Below, piece by piece: positions 24,070 through 32,926 of a stretch of 64,000 bases of DNA. The translations under genes were made by a program, and so were the position numbers. Location of the stretch: the NCBI RefSeq assembly GCF_040546765.1, contig NZ_JBEPOK010000001.1, forward strand, positions 1,302,001 to 1,366,000, read 5' to 3'. Under the pieces are notes generated by a model. It was given only the letters and a program-made list of their open reading frames with translations. It searched no databases and was not told the DNA's origin. This DNA is from Arthrobacter sp. OAP107 (GTDB taxonomy: Bacteria > Actinomycetota > Actinomycetes > Actinomycetales > Micrococcaceae). The first letter of the stretch is position 1. Each line of letters starts with the position of its first letter.

Positions 24070-25611
24070 ATGGTGACCTACATAGTCCGGCGGCTCGTCA
24101 CCGCCGCACTCATTCTTTTGGGCGCATCGTTCCTGGTGTATCTGCTGACCGCAGCGTCAGGCGATCCGCTCGCAGAGTTCCGCGCCAGCAGCGCGCCGAA
24201 CAAGCAGCAGCTCATGGACTCGAGATCCGCGCTGCTGGATCTCGACACACCTGCCCCGGTGCGGTATTTCAAATGGCTCGGCGGCGCAGCCCAGTGCCTG
24301 GTGCCGTTTACCGGTTCCTGCAATCTGGGTAAAAACATCGCCGGCCAGCCCATCACGGACGCCCTCGGCCACGCACTCATTCAGACGCTGACGCTGGTCA
24401 CCGGTGCCGCCGTCCTGGCCATCCTCGTGGGCATCACGCTCGGCATCATCACAGCCCTGCGCCAGTACAGCACGCTGGACTACGGCGTGACCTTCATGGC
24501 CTTCCTGTTCTTCTCCCTGCCGATCTTCTGGGTCGCCGTCCTGCTCAAGGAATTCGGCGCCATCGGCTTCAACAACTTCCTTCGGAACCCGGAGATACCG
24601 CTGCCGGTCTCGCTCGGCGTCGGGGCCGTCCTCGGCGCCGTGGCTTTGATCGTGGCCGGCGGTGACGCCAGGCGCAGGGTACTGACGGGCGGCGTCGTCT
24701 TTGCCGTCGTCGCTGCCGTCCTCATCTACTTCTCCGTCACCCAGTGGTTCAAGACTCCAGGCCTGGGCCCCGTGGTCATCGCCATCGCCGGCGTGGGCAT
24801 CGCATTTGCCGTGACCCTGCTGACAGCGGGCCTGCGGAACCGCAAAGCACTGCAGTCCGCCCTGATTGCCGCGGGCGTGGGCGTGGTCCTCTACTTTGTG
24901 GTCCAGCCGTTGCTGAGCCAGGCAACGTTCCTGATGATCGTGCTGCTGGCGGTCGCCGCAGTCCTGGTCGGCATGGCCATCGGCTACCTGATGGGCGGCT
25001 ACGACCGCGGGCAGTCCATGCGCGCTGCTGCCATCACGTCCTTCCTGGTGGGTTTCCTGATCATGCTGGACCGCTTCATGCAGGCCTGGCCCGCATACTT
25101 CAACAACAGCCGGGTCCGGGGGCGGCCAATCGCCACCATCGGCGCCGGCACGCCGAACATCGAGGGCGACTTCTGGATCCTGGGACTCGATTCCTTCACG
25201 CACCTCATCCTTCCCACCACCGCGCTCATTCTCATCTCGCTCGCCGGCTACACGCGGTTCACCCGGGCATCCATGCTGGAGATCATGAACATGGACTACA
25301 TCCGGACGGCGAGGGCCAAGGGCCTGTCCGAGCGGACCGTGGTCATGCGCCACGCGTTCCGGAACGCGCTGATCCCGGTGGCCACCATCGTCGCGTTCGA
25401 CATCGGCGGACTGATCGGCGGCGCGGTCATCACCGAGACGGTATTCTCCGTCCGGGGCATGGGATTCCTCTTCCTTGACGGCATCCAGCACGTTGACCCG
25501 AACCCCGTCATGGGCGTGTTCGTCTGCGTCGCCATCACGGCCATGGCGTTCAACCTCATCGCGGACCTCGCCTACTCCGCACTGGATCCACGAGTAAGGG
25601 TGAAAGCATGA
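24070..25611 (+). CDS. Peptide ABC transporter permease, DppB-like with a large internal membrane insertion
   Basis: This is the channel subunit of the peptide importer. The first span (residues 1-30, YIVRRLVTAALILLGASFLVYLL) and the C-terminal 200 residues are ordinary DppB/OppB, with the EAA loop DYIRTARAKGLSERTVVMRH near residue 413. Between about residues 170 and 345 there is extra sequence with roughly five additional hydrophobic segments (GVGAVLGAVALIVAGG, GGVVFAVVAAVLIYF, AAGVGVVLYFVVQPLL and others), making the protein 513 residues against the usual 310-330. No frameshift is seen. It overlaps the next gene by 4 nt (ATGA). Confidence 0.88.
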   Translation: MVTYIVRRLVTAALILLGASFLVYLLTAASGDPLAEFRASSAPNKQQLMDSRSALLDLDTPAPVRYFKWLGGAAQCLVPFTGSCNLGKNIAGQPITDALGHALIQTLTLVTGAAVLAILVGITLGIITALRQYSTLDYGVTFMAFLFFSLPIFWVAVLLKEFGAIGFNNFLRNPEIPLPVSLGVGAVLGAVALIVAGGDARRRVLTGGVVFAVVAAVLIYFSVTQWFKTPGLGPVVIAIAGVGIAFAVTLLTAGLRNRKALQSALIAAGVGVVLYFVVQPLLSQATFLMIVLLAVAAVLVGMAIGYLMGGYDRGQSMRAAAITSFLVGFLIMLDRFMQAWPAYFNNSRVRGRPIATIGAGTPNIEGDFWILGLDSFTHLILPTTALILISLAGYTRFTRASMLEIMNMDYIRTARAKGLSERTVVMRHAFRNALIPVATIVAFDIGGLIGGAVITETVFSVRGMGFLFLDGIQHVDPNPVMGVFVCVAITAMAFNLIADLAYSALDPRVRVKA

Positions 25612-26741
25612 GCCAGCCCAGTCAGCAGGATGAAATCATGGCCGAGGAGGCCGGGCTGCGGCAGGAAGCCGCCGGCATCGAACCTGTCGCCGAAGCCAAG
25701 GGCCTCAGCCAGGGCCAGATTGTCCGCAAGCGGTTCCTTGGCCACTCCGGCGCCATCGTCGGCCTGGCCGTCTTCGCCATCATCTTCGTCATGGCCTTCA
25801 CGTCCGTGGGCTACGCCGGAATCCCCGGCTGGTGGAAATACACCCACGAAGCCGTCTCGCCGCTGGTCAATGACGGCACTCCCACCGCGTCGCTGTGGCC
25901 CCTTGCATGGGGGGAGCATCCCTTCGGGCAGGACCGGATCGGACGCGACCTGTTCGCCATGACCATGCGCGGTGCCCAGCAGTCCATCACCATCATGGTG
26001 GTCATCGGCCTCATCGCAGGCCTGATCGGTGTGGTCGTCGGGGCCCTGTCCGGTTACTTCCGGGGCTGGATGGAAGCCATCCTGATGAGGCTCACCGACG
26101 TCATCATCATTGTCCCGGCGCTGCTGCTCGCCGCGGTCATGGCGCAGCTGGCAGGACGCCGGGACGAGGGCAGCTGGTTTGCGGCCTTCGCCAGCAGCAA
26201 CGGTGTCCTTGCGCTCGGCATCTTCCTGGGGCTGATCAGCTGGGTGGGCCTGGCCAGGCTGATGCGCGGCGAGTTCCTCACCCTGCGGGAGCGCGAGTTC
26301 GTCGACGCGGCGCGGATTTCCGGGGCCAGCAACGCCCGGATCATCTTCAAGCACATCCTGCCCAACGCGGTGGGCGTGCTGATCGTCAACGTCACCCTGA
26401 CCATGTCGGCGGCGATCCTCACCGAAACAGCCCTCAGCTACCTGGGCGTGGGCGTTAAATCCCCGGACACCTCGCTGGGCCTGCTCATCTCCCAAAACCA
26501 GGAAGCCTTTGCCACCCGTCCCTGGCTGTTCTGGTTCCCCGGCCTGTTCATCGTCCTCATCTGCCTCAGCATCAACTTCATCGGTGACGGCCTGCGTGAT
26601 GCCTTCGATCCGCGGCAGAAGAAGTTCAACGCCAAAAAGGCCAGGGACACCGGGGCAACTGTTCCGGAGGCGACGCCGGTGACGGCTTTGGACAGCCGGG
26701 CCGACGACGGCCGGGCCGCCGGCGGGGACAGGGGAGTCTGA
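25608..26741 (+). CDS. Peptide ABC transporter permease, DppC-like
   Basis: This 377-residue second channel subunit has a cytoplasmic N-terminal region of about 40 residues and a first span (SGAIVGLAVFAIIFVMAF). The family's GQDRIGRDLFAMTMRGAQQS lies near 105, and the EAA loop EREFVDAARISGASNARIIF near 225. After the last span comes a 45-residue hydrophilic tail. The ATG overlaps the DppB-like stop. The ATPase that should serve it starts at 27494, beyond an opposite-strand gene. Confidence 0.92.
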   Translation: MSQPSQQDEIMAEEAGLRQEAAGIEPVAEAKGLSQGQIVRKRFLGHSGAIVGLAVFAIIFVMAFTSVGYAGIPGWWKYTHEAVSPLVNDGTPTASLWPLAWGEHPFGQDRIGRDLFAMTMRGAQQSITIMVVIGLIAGLIGVVVGALSGYFRGWMEAILMRLTDVIIIVPALLLAAVMAQLAGRRDEGSWFAAFASSNGVLALGIFLGLISWVGLARLMRGEFLTLREREFVDAARISGASNARIIFKHILPNAVGVLIVNVTLTMSAAILTETALSYLGVGVKSPDTSLGLLISQNQEAFATRPWLFWFPGLFIVLICLSINFIGDGLRDAFDPRQKKFNAKKARDTGATVPEATPVTALDSRADDGRAAGGDRGV

Positions 26742-26784
26742 GGTGCTGCTGCGACGCCGCAGGCGGGTGCAGCTCGCTTCCGGC

Positions 26785-27414
26785 CTAAAGCGCGGCCACG
26801 CTCCAGTAGCTGAGCCCGAGGAGGACCAGGGTGGCTGCTGCCTCGGGCCAGCGGAACCTCACGCTGACCAGAGTGGTCTCGGCTGCCCCGGCATCGAGGA
26901 GCCCGGATTCGATCAGCCGCTGCCAGCGTCCACGGACCAGCTGCGCGGCCTGCCCCGAGTCGGTGCTCTTCAGGTCGCCCGGGCGGACGGAGTTTCCAGG
27001 CCCGTACGTGCTGTCCGGCAGTCCGCGGAGGTCCTCCGGGCGGGCGTTGCGTCCGCCCCAGATGCCGGGGGCGGGAGCCGCCCAGGCCCCGTAGCTCCGG
27101 CCGGGGGTGACGAGGGTCAGCGCGTAGCGGGTATCCACCTGAACCAGCGCCGCCCACGGCACCGTGATGGCGCGGAACGGATTTTCGATGGTGACGCCGG
27201 CATCGTGGATCACCACAGCCGGACGCCAAAACAGCAGCCAGCCCAGGTAGGCGATGAGCAACAGCGGCCCGGCACCGGCCAGGGCGGGCATACCGCCCGC
27301 CACGACGAGGCCGGCCAGCCCGGCGGCCGCCACGAACCACGAGAATCCTGCAAACCATTTGTTGGTGCGCGCTTTGAAGATTGCGGCGTTTCCGGCATGC
27401 GGCACAGTGCTCAT
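26785..27414 (-). CDS. PH-domain (PH_6-like) membrane protein
   Basis: This 209-residue protein has two adjacent membrane segments (residues 20-58: FSWFVAAAGLAGLVVAGG and GPLLLIAYLGWLLFW), then a small beta domain (HDAGVTIENPFRAITVPWAALVQVDTRYALTLVTP) characteristic of actinobacterial PH_6 proteins, and a C-terminal hydrophobic segment (TLVLLGLSYWSVAAL). It lies on the opposite strand between the peptide permease and ATPase genes. Its promoter would be within the 79 bp before the ATPase start. No function in peptide transport is known; the placement may be incidental. Confidence 0.8.
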   Translation of the reverse strand: MSTVPHAGNAAIFKARTNKWFAGFSWFVAAAGLAGLVVAGGMPALAGAGPLLLIAYLGWLLFWRPAVVIHDAGVTIENPFRAITVPWAALVQVDTRYALTLVTPGRSYGAWAAPAPGIWGGRNARPEDLRGLPDSTYGPGNSVRPGDLKSTDSGQAAQLVRGRWQRLIESGLLDAGAAETTLVSVRFRWPEAAATLVLLGLSYWSVAAL

Positions 27415-27493
27415 GCCCCCAATAATTCAGTATTCCCGGCCGCAGCACTAATCACAGCTGCTCCGCTGGCACGGGTGGAAGGAAAACCCCAAC

Positions 27494-29368
27494 ATGTCTG
27501 ACTACATCAGCCCTGACCGCCCGTCGCCGGACCCGCTGGGGCCGGACTCCATTGAACCCGGCGCCGGACGGCGGAAGGGGGACGGGAAGGGTTCCGTCGT
27601 CCTGGAAGTTCGCGACCTCAGCGTCGACTTCGGTGTCGAAAAAAAGTGGGTGCCGGCCGCCATCGGACTTAATTATGAGGTCCGCGCCGGCGAGGTCCTG
27701 GCCATCGTCGGTGAGTCCGGTTCGGGCAAGAGCGCCAGTTCCATGGCGCTGCTCGGCCTGCTGCCCAGCAACAGCAGGGTGTCCGGAAGTGTCAGGCTCT
27801 CGGGCAAGGAGCTGCTGGGCGAGGACGCGGGCAACATCCGCAGCGTCCGCGGCAAGGATGTTGCCGTCATCTTCCAGGAGCCCATGACGGCGCTGAACCC
27901 GGTGTACACCGTGGGTGCGCAGATCGTCGAGACGGTTCGGCTTCACAACGAGGTCTCGCCGGAGCAGGCCAAGGAGCGTGCGCTGCGGATGCTTGAGCTC
28001 GTGGAACTGCCGGATCCGGTGAAGGCGTTCAAGTCCTATCCGCACCAGCTCTCCGGCGGCCAGCGCCAGCGCGCCATGATCGCCCAGTCGCTGTCCTGCG
28101 ACCCCAAGCTGCTGATCGCGGACGAGCCCACCACGGCGCTGGACGTCACGGTCCAGGCAGAGATTCTGGACCTGATGCGGAACCTGCGCAACAAGCTGGA
28201 CAGCGCCATCGTCCTGATCACCCACGACATGGGCGTGGTGGCGGACCTGGCGGACCGGATCGCCGTCATGCGCAAGGGCCTGATCGTGGAGACCGGCACC
28301 GCCGAGCAGATCTTCCACAATCCCCGGCATCCGTACACGCAGGCGCTGCTGGCGGCCGTGCCGCACCTCGGGCAGGGCGGAACCGACGCCGCCCCGGAGG
28401 TGGACGTGACCGCGGCCCTGGCAGCGGCCACCCACGCCCAGCTTGAGTCCGTGGACCACGACGAGCTGGTCCGGCGCGAGCGGGAGAACGCGGCTGCCCT
28501 GGCAGCCGCTGAAGCCCGGGGGCCCGTGGGGGAACCGGTCCTGGAGCTGACCGACGTCGCCATCGAGTACCCGAAGCAGGGCCGTGTCCCGGCCTTCCGC
28601 GCCGTCGAGGGAGCCAACCTGACCATCCATCCCGGGCAGGTGGTGGGCCTCGTGGGGGAGTCCGGATCGGGCAAGACCACCATCGGGCGCGCCGCCGTCG
28701 GACTGCTGCCGGTGGCTGCCGGAACTATGCGTGTGGTGGGGGAGGACATCTCCGCTGCGAAGAAGAACGGCAAGCAGCTGCACCAGGTCCGGCGCCACAT
28801 CGGCATGGTGTTCCAGGACCCGTCCTCGTCCCTGAATCCGCGCCTGCCCATCGGCGAGAGCATCGGCGAGCCGATGTACCTCGCCGGCGTGGCGAAGGGA
28901 GGCGACCTGCAGAAGCGCATCGAGGCGCTGCTGGACCAGGTGGAGCTGCCGCGGAACTACCGGAACAGGTACCCGCACGAGCTGTCCGGCGGGCAGAAGC
29001 AGCGCGTCGGCATTGCCCGGGCACTGTCGCTCAAGCCGAAGCTGATGGTGGCGGACGAGCCGACGTCTGCGCTGGACGTGTCGGTGCAGGCCAAGGTCCT
29101 GGAGCTGTTCCAGAACCTGCAGCGTGAGCTCGGGTTCGCCTGCCTATTCGTCACCCACGACCTCGCGGTCGTGGATGTGCTGGCTGACCGCATCTGCGTC
29201 ATGCAGCGCGGCCGGATTGTTGAGCAGGGCACCCGAGACCAGATCCTGCGCAACCCGCAGGAGGCCTACACACAGCGGCTGCTTGCCGCCGTGCCGCTGC
29301 CGGATCCGGAAAAGCAGCGTGAGCGCCGGGAACTCCGGGCGCAGCTGCTGGCCACGGGAACGGAGTAG
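27494..29368 (+). CDS. Peptide ABC transporter ATPase, DppD-DppF fusion
   Basis: This 624-residue protein has two nucleotide-binding domains fused in one chain. NBD1 shows Walker A GESGSGKSASS near residue 75, signature LSGGQRQRAMIAQSL near 187 and Walker B LLIADEPTTALD. NBD2 shows Walker A GESGSGKTTIGRA near 390, signature LSGGQKQRVGIARAL near 500 and Walker B LMVADEPTSALD. Each domain ends with the oligopeptide-family tail rich in NPRHPYTQALLAAVP-like sequence. It powers the permease pair at 24070-26741 although an opposite-strand gene separates them. A strong terminator follows. Confidence 0.94.
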   Translation: MSDYISPDRPSPDPLGPDSIEPGAGRRKGDGKGSVVLEVRDLSVDFGVEKKWVPAAIGLNYEVRAGEVLAIVGESGSGKSASSMALLGLLPSNSRVSGSVRLSGKELLGEDAGNIRSVRGKDVAVIFQEPMTALNPVYTVGAQIVETVRLHNEVSPEQAKERALRMLELVELPDPVKAFKSYPHQLSGGQRQRAMIAQSLSCDPKLLIADEPTTALDVTVQAEILDLMRNLRNKLDSAIVLITHDMGVVADLADRIAVMRKGLIVETGTAEQIFHNPRHPYTQALLAAVPHLGQGGTDAAPEVDVTAALAAATHAQLESVDHDELVRRERENAAALAAAEARGPVGEPVLELTDVAIEYPKQGRVPAFRAVEGANLTIHPGQVVGLVGESGSGKTTIGRAAVGLLPVAAGTMRVVGEDISAAKKNGKQLHQVRRHIGMVFQDPSSSLNPRLPIGESIGEPMYLAGVAKGGDLQKRIEALLDQVELPRNYRNRYPHELSGGQKQRVGIARALSLKPKLMVADEPTSALDVSVQAKVLELFQNLQRELGFACLFVTHDLAVVDVLADRICVMQRGRIVEQGTRDQILRNPQEAYTQRLLAAVPLPDPEKQRERRELRAQLLATGTE

Positions 29369-29386
29369 CCGGGACTGAAACAGAGC

Positions 29387-29430
29387 AAGGGAGCCGGTGT
29401 CCGCCTTCAGGCGGCCGCCGGCTCCCTTTT
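29387..29430 (+). terminator. Intrinsic terminator after the peptide ATPase gene
   Basis: AAGGGAGCCGG (29387-29397) pairs with CCGGCTCCCTT (29418-29428), with a GC-rich loop that can fold further, followed by TTTT. Confidence 0.85.
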
Positions 29431-29465
29431 GCATTGTGGCCAAAAAGCGCTCCCCCCGACTGAAG

Positions 29466-30308
29466 CTAGGACAGGCCCAGCCCGAGTTTCGCGAGCCTGT
29501 CACCCAGCAGCGCGCCCAGGGCGCGGTGCCCCTCGCCGTTCATGTGGACGCTGTCCTTGAGCTGCGATTCCAGCCCATAGCGGGTGAGCCAGTCGCCGAC
29601 ACTGACGAACGGAATGCCGTGGTCCGCGGCAACGGCCCCCAGCAGGGCGTCGACCTCGGCGCGGCGGGCGCCGCCGTGGTCCGCTCCCTTGCCCAGGGTT
29701 CCCACCATGGCCAGCTTCGCGCCCGGGTACCGCTGCTTGATCGAGGTGATGAGCCGGTCTGCGTTGGCCGAGATCTGCTCGTCACCCGCCCCTTGCTTTG
29801 CATCGTTGCCGCCGCCCTCGATCAGCACCAGCGGAGGGAAGCCGTAGGGCAGGTGCCAGTCACCGCGCTGCAAGGCATCGACGTAGTTGCCCGTGGTGCC
29901 GTTGGAGGCGACGAAGCCGGTGCCGCCTTTGCCGCAGAAGAAGACGTCGTAGCCCAGCCCCGCAAGTGCCCGCCGCGGCCAGCTGGCCTGCGGCTCGGAC
30001 TGTGAGTCACCAATGAGCAGCGCGGTGTGGGCGATGTTGCCCACGATGACCTCGTCCCGGCCGTTGGCCGGATTGCGGTACAGCGCGCCGGCCGGAAGGC
30101 TGGCGGGGTCGACGGCGGCCCCCAGGTCGCGCACGACTGCCGAGCCGGCGGCCACGGCCTCGCCGGGGGAGGCCACCGGGGCGGCGGCACGCGGGACCAC
30201 GGTCGTTCCGGTTCCGGGCGCAGGCCCCGTGGCGCCGCAGCCCGCCAAAAATACGCTGGCGGCGATGACCGGGCCAATCAGGAGGGCCCGCGTCGAGGCT
30301 TGTAACAT
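29466..30308 (-). CDS. SGNH/GDSL-type hydrolase lipoprotein
   Basis: This 280-residue secreted lipoprotein has a signal peptide with lipobox LAGC (cysteine near residue 24), then a Pro/Ala/Thr-rich linker. The SGNH hydrolase fold follows: block I nucleophile LLIGDSQSE near 100, block III with the oxyanion asparagine in EGGGNDAKQ near 170, and block V D-x-x-H in KDSVHMN near 262. It probably removes ester-linked groups, for example O-acetyl groups, at the cell surface. I chose the ATG at 30308 because it begins the signal peptide. It is divergent from typA, with a CRP/GlxR-like site in the gap. Confidence 0.85.
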   Translation of the reverse strand: MLQASTRALLIGPVIAASVFLAGCGATGPAPGTGTTVVPRAAAPVASPGEAVAAGSAVVRDLGAAVDPASLPAGALYRNPANGRDEVIVGNIAHTALLIGDSQSEPQASWPRRALAGLGYDVFFCGKGGTGFVASNGTTGNYVDALQRGDWHLPYGFPPLVLIEGGGNDAKQGAGDEQISANADRLITSIKQRYPGAKLAMVGTLGKGADHGGARRAEVDALLGAVAADHGIPFVSVGDWLTRYGLESQLKDSVHMNGEGHRALGALLGDRLAKLGLGLS

Positions 30309-30374
30309 CCGTGGACTCCTGGCCTGTTCGTAAAGTGGTCTAGCCAATAGTGGTGGATCACTTTCGGAAAAGCC

Positions 30375-30390
30375 AGTGATTTTGCTCACG
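30375..30390. promoter_or_regulatory. CRP/GlxR-like site between the SGNH lipoprotein gene and typA
   Basis: AGTGATTTTGCTCACG keeps the inner GTGA-N6-TCAC palindrome intact (8 of 10 consensus positions). The 274-bp gap also has a TAGACT -10-like box at 30476-30481 facing typA. Nothing else is recognised in it. Confidence 0.45.
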
Positions 30391-30582
30391 TGACGCCGCG
30401 CTGGATTCACGATTTGGTAACGGGCCCGGAGTCGGGGGAGGGCGGCCGTTTTAGGCCAATAAATGGCTGAGCGTTTAGACTGGCAGTAGGTGCCCTGTGT
30501 TAAGGGTCTGATCCGTCGTGCGTTCCGGTTGGAAATGTCGCGATACAACAGCTGACTTCACCACTGAATCGAGCAATAACGC

Positions 30583-32511
30583 ATGTCTGAAACCACCACC
30601 AACACCGCGGTAGCAACTGCAGTTCGCAGTGACCTGCGCAACGTCGCGATTGTGGCCCACGTTGACCACGGCAAGACCACCCTTGTGGACGCCATGCTCA
30701 AGCAGACCAACTCCTTTGCCGAGCACAACCACCTCGAAGACCGCGTCATGGACTCCGGTGACCTGGAGCGCGAAAAGGGCATCACCATCCTGGCCAAGAA
30801 CACCACGGTGGCCTACAACGGACCGTCCTCCAACGGCGAAACCATCACCATCAACGTGATCGACACCCCCGGCCACGCCGACTTCGGCGGCGAGGTGGAG
30901 CGCGGTCTGTCCATGGTGGACGGCGTCGTTCTGCTCGTGGATGCCTCCGAGGGCCCGCTGCCCCAGACCCGCTTCGTCCTCCGCAAGGCCCTCGCCGCGC
31001 ACCTGCCGGTGATCCTCCTGGTCAACAAGACCGACCGCCCCGACGCCCGTATCGAAGAGGTCGTCCACGAGTCCATGGACCTGCTCCTGGGCCTGGCCTC
31101 CGACCTCGCCGACGAGGTTCCCGACCTTGACCTGGACAAGATCCTCAACGTCCCGGTGGTTTACGCCGCCGCAAAGGTAGGCCGCGCGTCCCTTGAGCAG
31201 CCGGCCGACGGCACCGCCCCGGAGAACGAGGACCTCGAACCGCTTTTCAGCGCCATCATCGAGCACATCCCGGCCCCGACCTACAACCCGGAAGGTGTCC
31301 TGCAGGCGCACGTCACCAACCTGGACGCCTCCCCGTTCCTGGGCCGCCTCGCCCTGCTGCGCATCTACAACGGCACCCTCCGCAAGGGCCAGCAGGTTGC
31401 CTGGGCCCGCGCCAACGGCGAGCTCAAGACCGTTAAGATCACCGAACTCCTCGCCACCAAGGCCCTCGAGCGGGTTCCGGCCGAGTCCGCCGGCCCGGGC
31501 GAGATCGTCGCCGTCGCCGGCATTGAGGAGATCACCATCGGTGAGACCCTGACCGACGTCGAGAACCCCCAGCCGCTGCCGCTGATCACCGTTGACGATC
31601 CCGCGATCTCGATGACCATCGGTATCAACACCTCCCCGCTGGCCGGCAAGGTCAAGGGCGCCAAGGTCACGGCGCGCCAGGTGAAGGACCGCCTGGACAA
31701 GGAACTGATCGGTAACGTCTCCATCAAGGTTCTTCCCACCGAGCGTCCGGACGCCTGGGAAGTCCAGGGCCGTGGCGAGCTCGCGCTGGCCATCCTCGTG
31801 GAGCAGATGCGCCGTGAAGGCTTCGAGCTCACCGTCGGCAAGCCCCAGGTGGTCACCAAGACCATTGACGGCAAGGTCCACGAGCCCATGGAGCACATGA
31901 CCATCGACGTGCCCGAAGAGTACCTCGGCGCCGTCACCCAGCTCATGGCCGCCCGCAAGGGCCGCATGACCAACATGGCCAACCACGGCACCGGCTGGTG
32001 CCGGATGGAATTCATCGTTCCGGCCCGTGGCCTGATCGGCTTCCGCACGAAGTTCCTCACGGACACCCGCGGCGCCGGCATCGCCGCTTCCATCGCCGAG
32101 GGTTACGAGCCCTGGGCCGGACCCATCGAATACCGCACCAACGGTTCCATGGTGGCCGACCGCGCCGGTGTGGTGACCCCGTTCGCCATGATCAACCTGC
32201 AGGAACGCGGTTCCTTCTTCGTCAAGCCGACCTCCGAGGTCTACGAAGGCATGATCGTGGGCGAAAACTCCCGCGCAGACGACATGGACGTGAACATCAC
32301 GAAGGAAAAGAAGCTCACCAACATGCGTGCGGCTTCCTCGGACAGCTTCGAGAACCTCACCCCGCCGCGCGAGCTCACCCTCGAAGAGTCCCTCGAATTC
32401 GCCCGCGAAGACGAGTGCGTCGAGGTCACGCCGGAGGACATCCGCATCCGCAAGGTCATCCTCGATTCCAACGAGCGTGCCAAGGCCAACCGCGCCCGCG
32501 CCAAGGCGTAG
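30583..32511 (+). CDS. typA: Translational GTPase TypA/BipA
   Basis: This 642-residue ribosome-binding GTPase of the EF-G superfamily supports 50S assembly and stress or cold adaptation. The G domain carries VAHVDHGKTTLVDAML near residue 24, the switch I/II region ending IDTPGHADFGGEVERGL near 95, and NKTDRPDAR near 148. Domain II, the EF-G-like domains III and V, and the BipA-specific C-terminal domain (GIAASIAEGYEPWAG and NSRADDMDVNITKEKKLTNM) follow at the expected lengths. The N-terminal 15 residues are a Thr/Ala-rich extension. No clear Shine-Dalgarno sequence precedes the ATG. A very strong terminator lies 36 bp after the stop. Confidence 0.95.
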   Translation: MSETTTNTAVATAVRSDLRNVAIVAHVDHGKTTLVDAMLKQTNSFAEHNHLEDRVMDSGDLEREKGITILAKNTTVAYNGPSSNGETITINVIDTPGHADFGGEVERGLSMVDGVVLLVDASEGPLPQTRFVLRKALAAHLPVILLVNKTDRPDARIEEVVHESMDLLLGLASDLADEVPDLDLDKILNVPVVYAAAKVGRASLEQPADGTAPENEDLEPLFSAIIEHIPAPTYNPEGVLQAHVTNLDASPFLGRLALLRIYNGTLRKGQQVAWARANGELKTVKITELLATKALERVPAESAGPGEIVAVAGIEEITIGETLTDVENPQPLPLITVDDPAISMTIGINTSPLAGKVKGAKVTARQVKDRLDKELIGNVSIKVLPTERPDAWEVQGRGELALAILVEQMRREGFELTVGKPQVVTKTIDGKVHEPMEHMTIDVPEEYLGAVTQLMAARKGRMTNMANHGTGWCRMEFIVPARGLIGFRTKFLTDTRGAGIAASIAEGYEPWAGPIEYRTNGSMVADRAGVVTPFAMINLQERGSFFVKPTSEVYEGMIVGENSRADDMDVNITKEKKLTNMRAASSDSFENLTPPRELTLEESLEFAREDECVEVTPEDIRIRKVILDSNERAKANRARAKA

Positions 32512-32539
32512 CGGTTCCCTCGGGCAGGGAACTGAGACT

Positions 32540-32908
32540 GTGAACAGAAGAGCTGCCGGCACGGCAGGCGGCCTGGCCGCCGCCGTGCCGGCAGCTCTTT
32601 TTGCTGCCCTGGCCGGGACGGCGCTGCACCGCCAGGAGTTCGCAGCCATCGGTGCTGACGTGCCGCTGGGGGCTGTCGCGGCGCTGCTGCTGTTGGCGTC
32701 GCTCCAGCTGTTCCTCGGCGCGGCGTTCCGGACGCTGATTCCGACGGCGGTGTGCGGCGCGCTCTGCTACGCCCTGGCCGGTTGGTGGTCCGGAATGGAA
32801 TCCGGCAAGCGGCTGATCGCGGGGGACCTGGCCGGGAGTATCTGGGTCTATGGGATCGTGGTGGTCACGGTCGCCATGCTGACCTGGTGCCGGCGGTACC
32901 GCCCCTAG
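32540..32908 (+). CDS. Small four-span membrane protein of unknown function
   Basis: This 122-residue protein has four predicted membrane segments (about 12-28, 38-56, 60-78 and 96-115) and ends CRRYRP. The GTG at 32540 is the earliest reasonable start, but its first 20 codons coincide with the typA terminator hairpin. The frame is open throughout and the hydrophobic periodicity is convincing, so the gene is probably real. A start after the hairpin would delete the first span. It has no ribosome binding site; transcription would need read-through or a promoter within typA. No family is recognised. Confidence 0.6.
   Translation: MNRRAAGTAGGLAAAVPAALFAALAGTALHRQEFAAIGADVPLGAVAALLLLASLQLFLGAAFRTLIPTAVCGALCYALAGWWSGMESGKRLIAGDLAGSIWVYGIVVVTVAMLTWCRRYRP
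32548..32602 (+). terminator. Intrinsic terminator of typA, embedded in the next coding frame
   Basis: AAGAGCTGCCGGCACGGC (32548-32565) pairs perfectly with GCCGTGCCGGCAGCTCTT (32582-32599), an 18-bp stem followed by TTT. It lies inside codons 3-21 of the open frame that begins at 32540. Confidence 0.85.
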
Positions 32909-32926
32909 TCAACCCAAGGTACCGCC

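Noticed and set aside
32327..32539. Extending the small membrane protein gene upstream into typA.
   Set aside because: That stretch is typA coding sequence in another frame; hydrophobic segments begin only after 32540.
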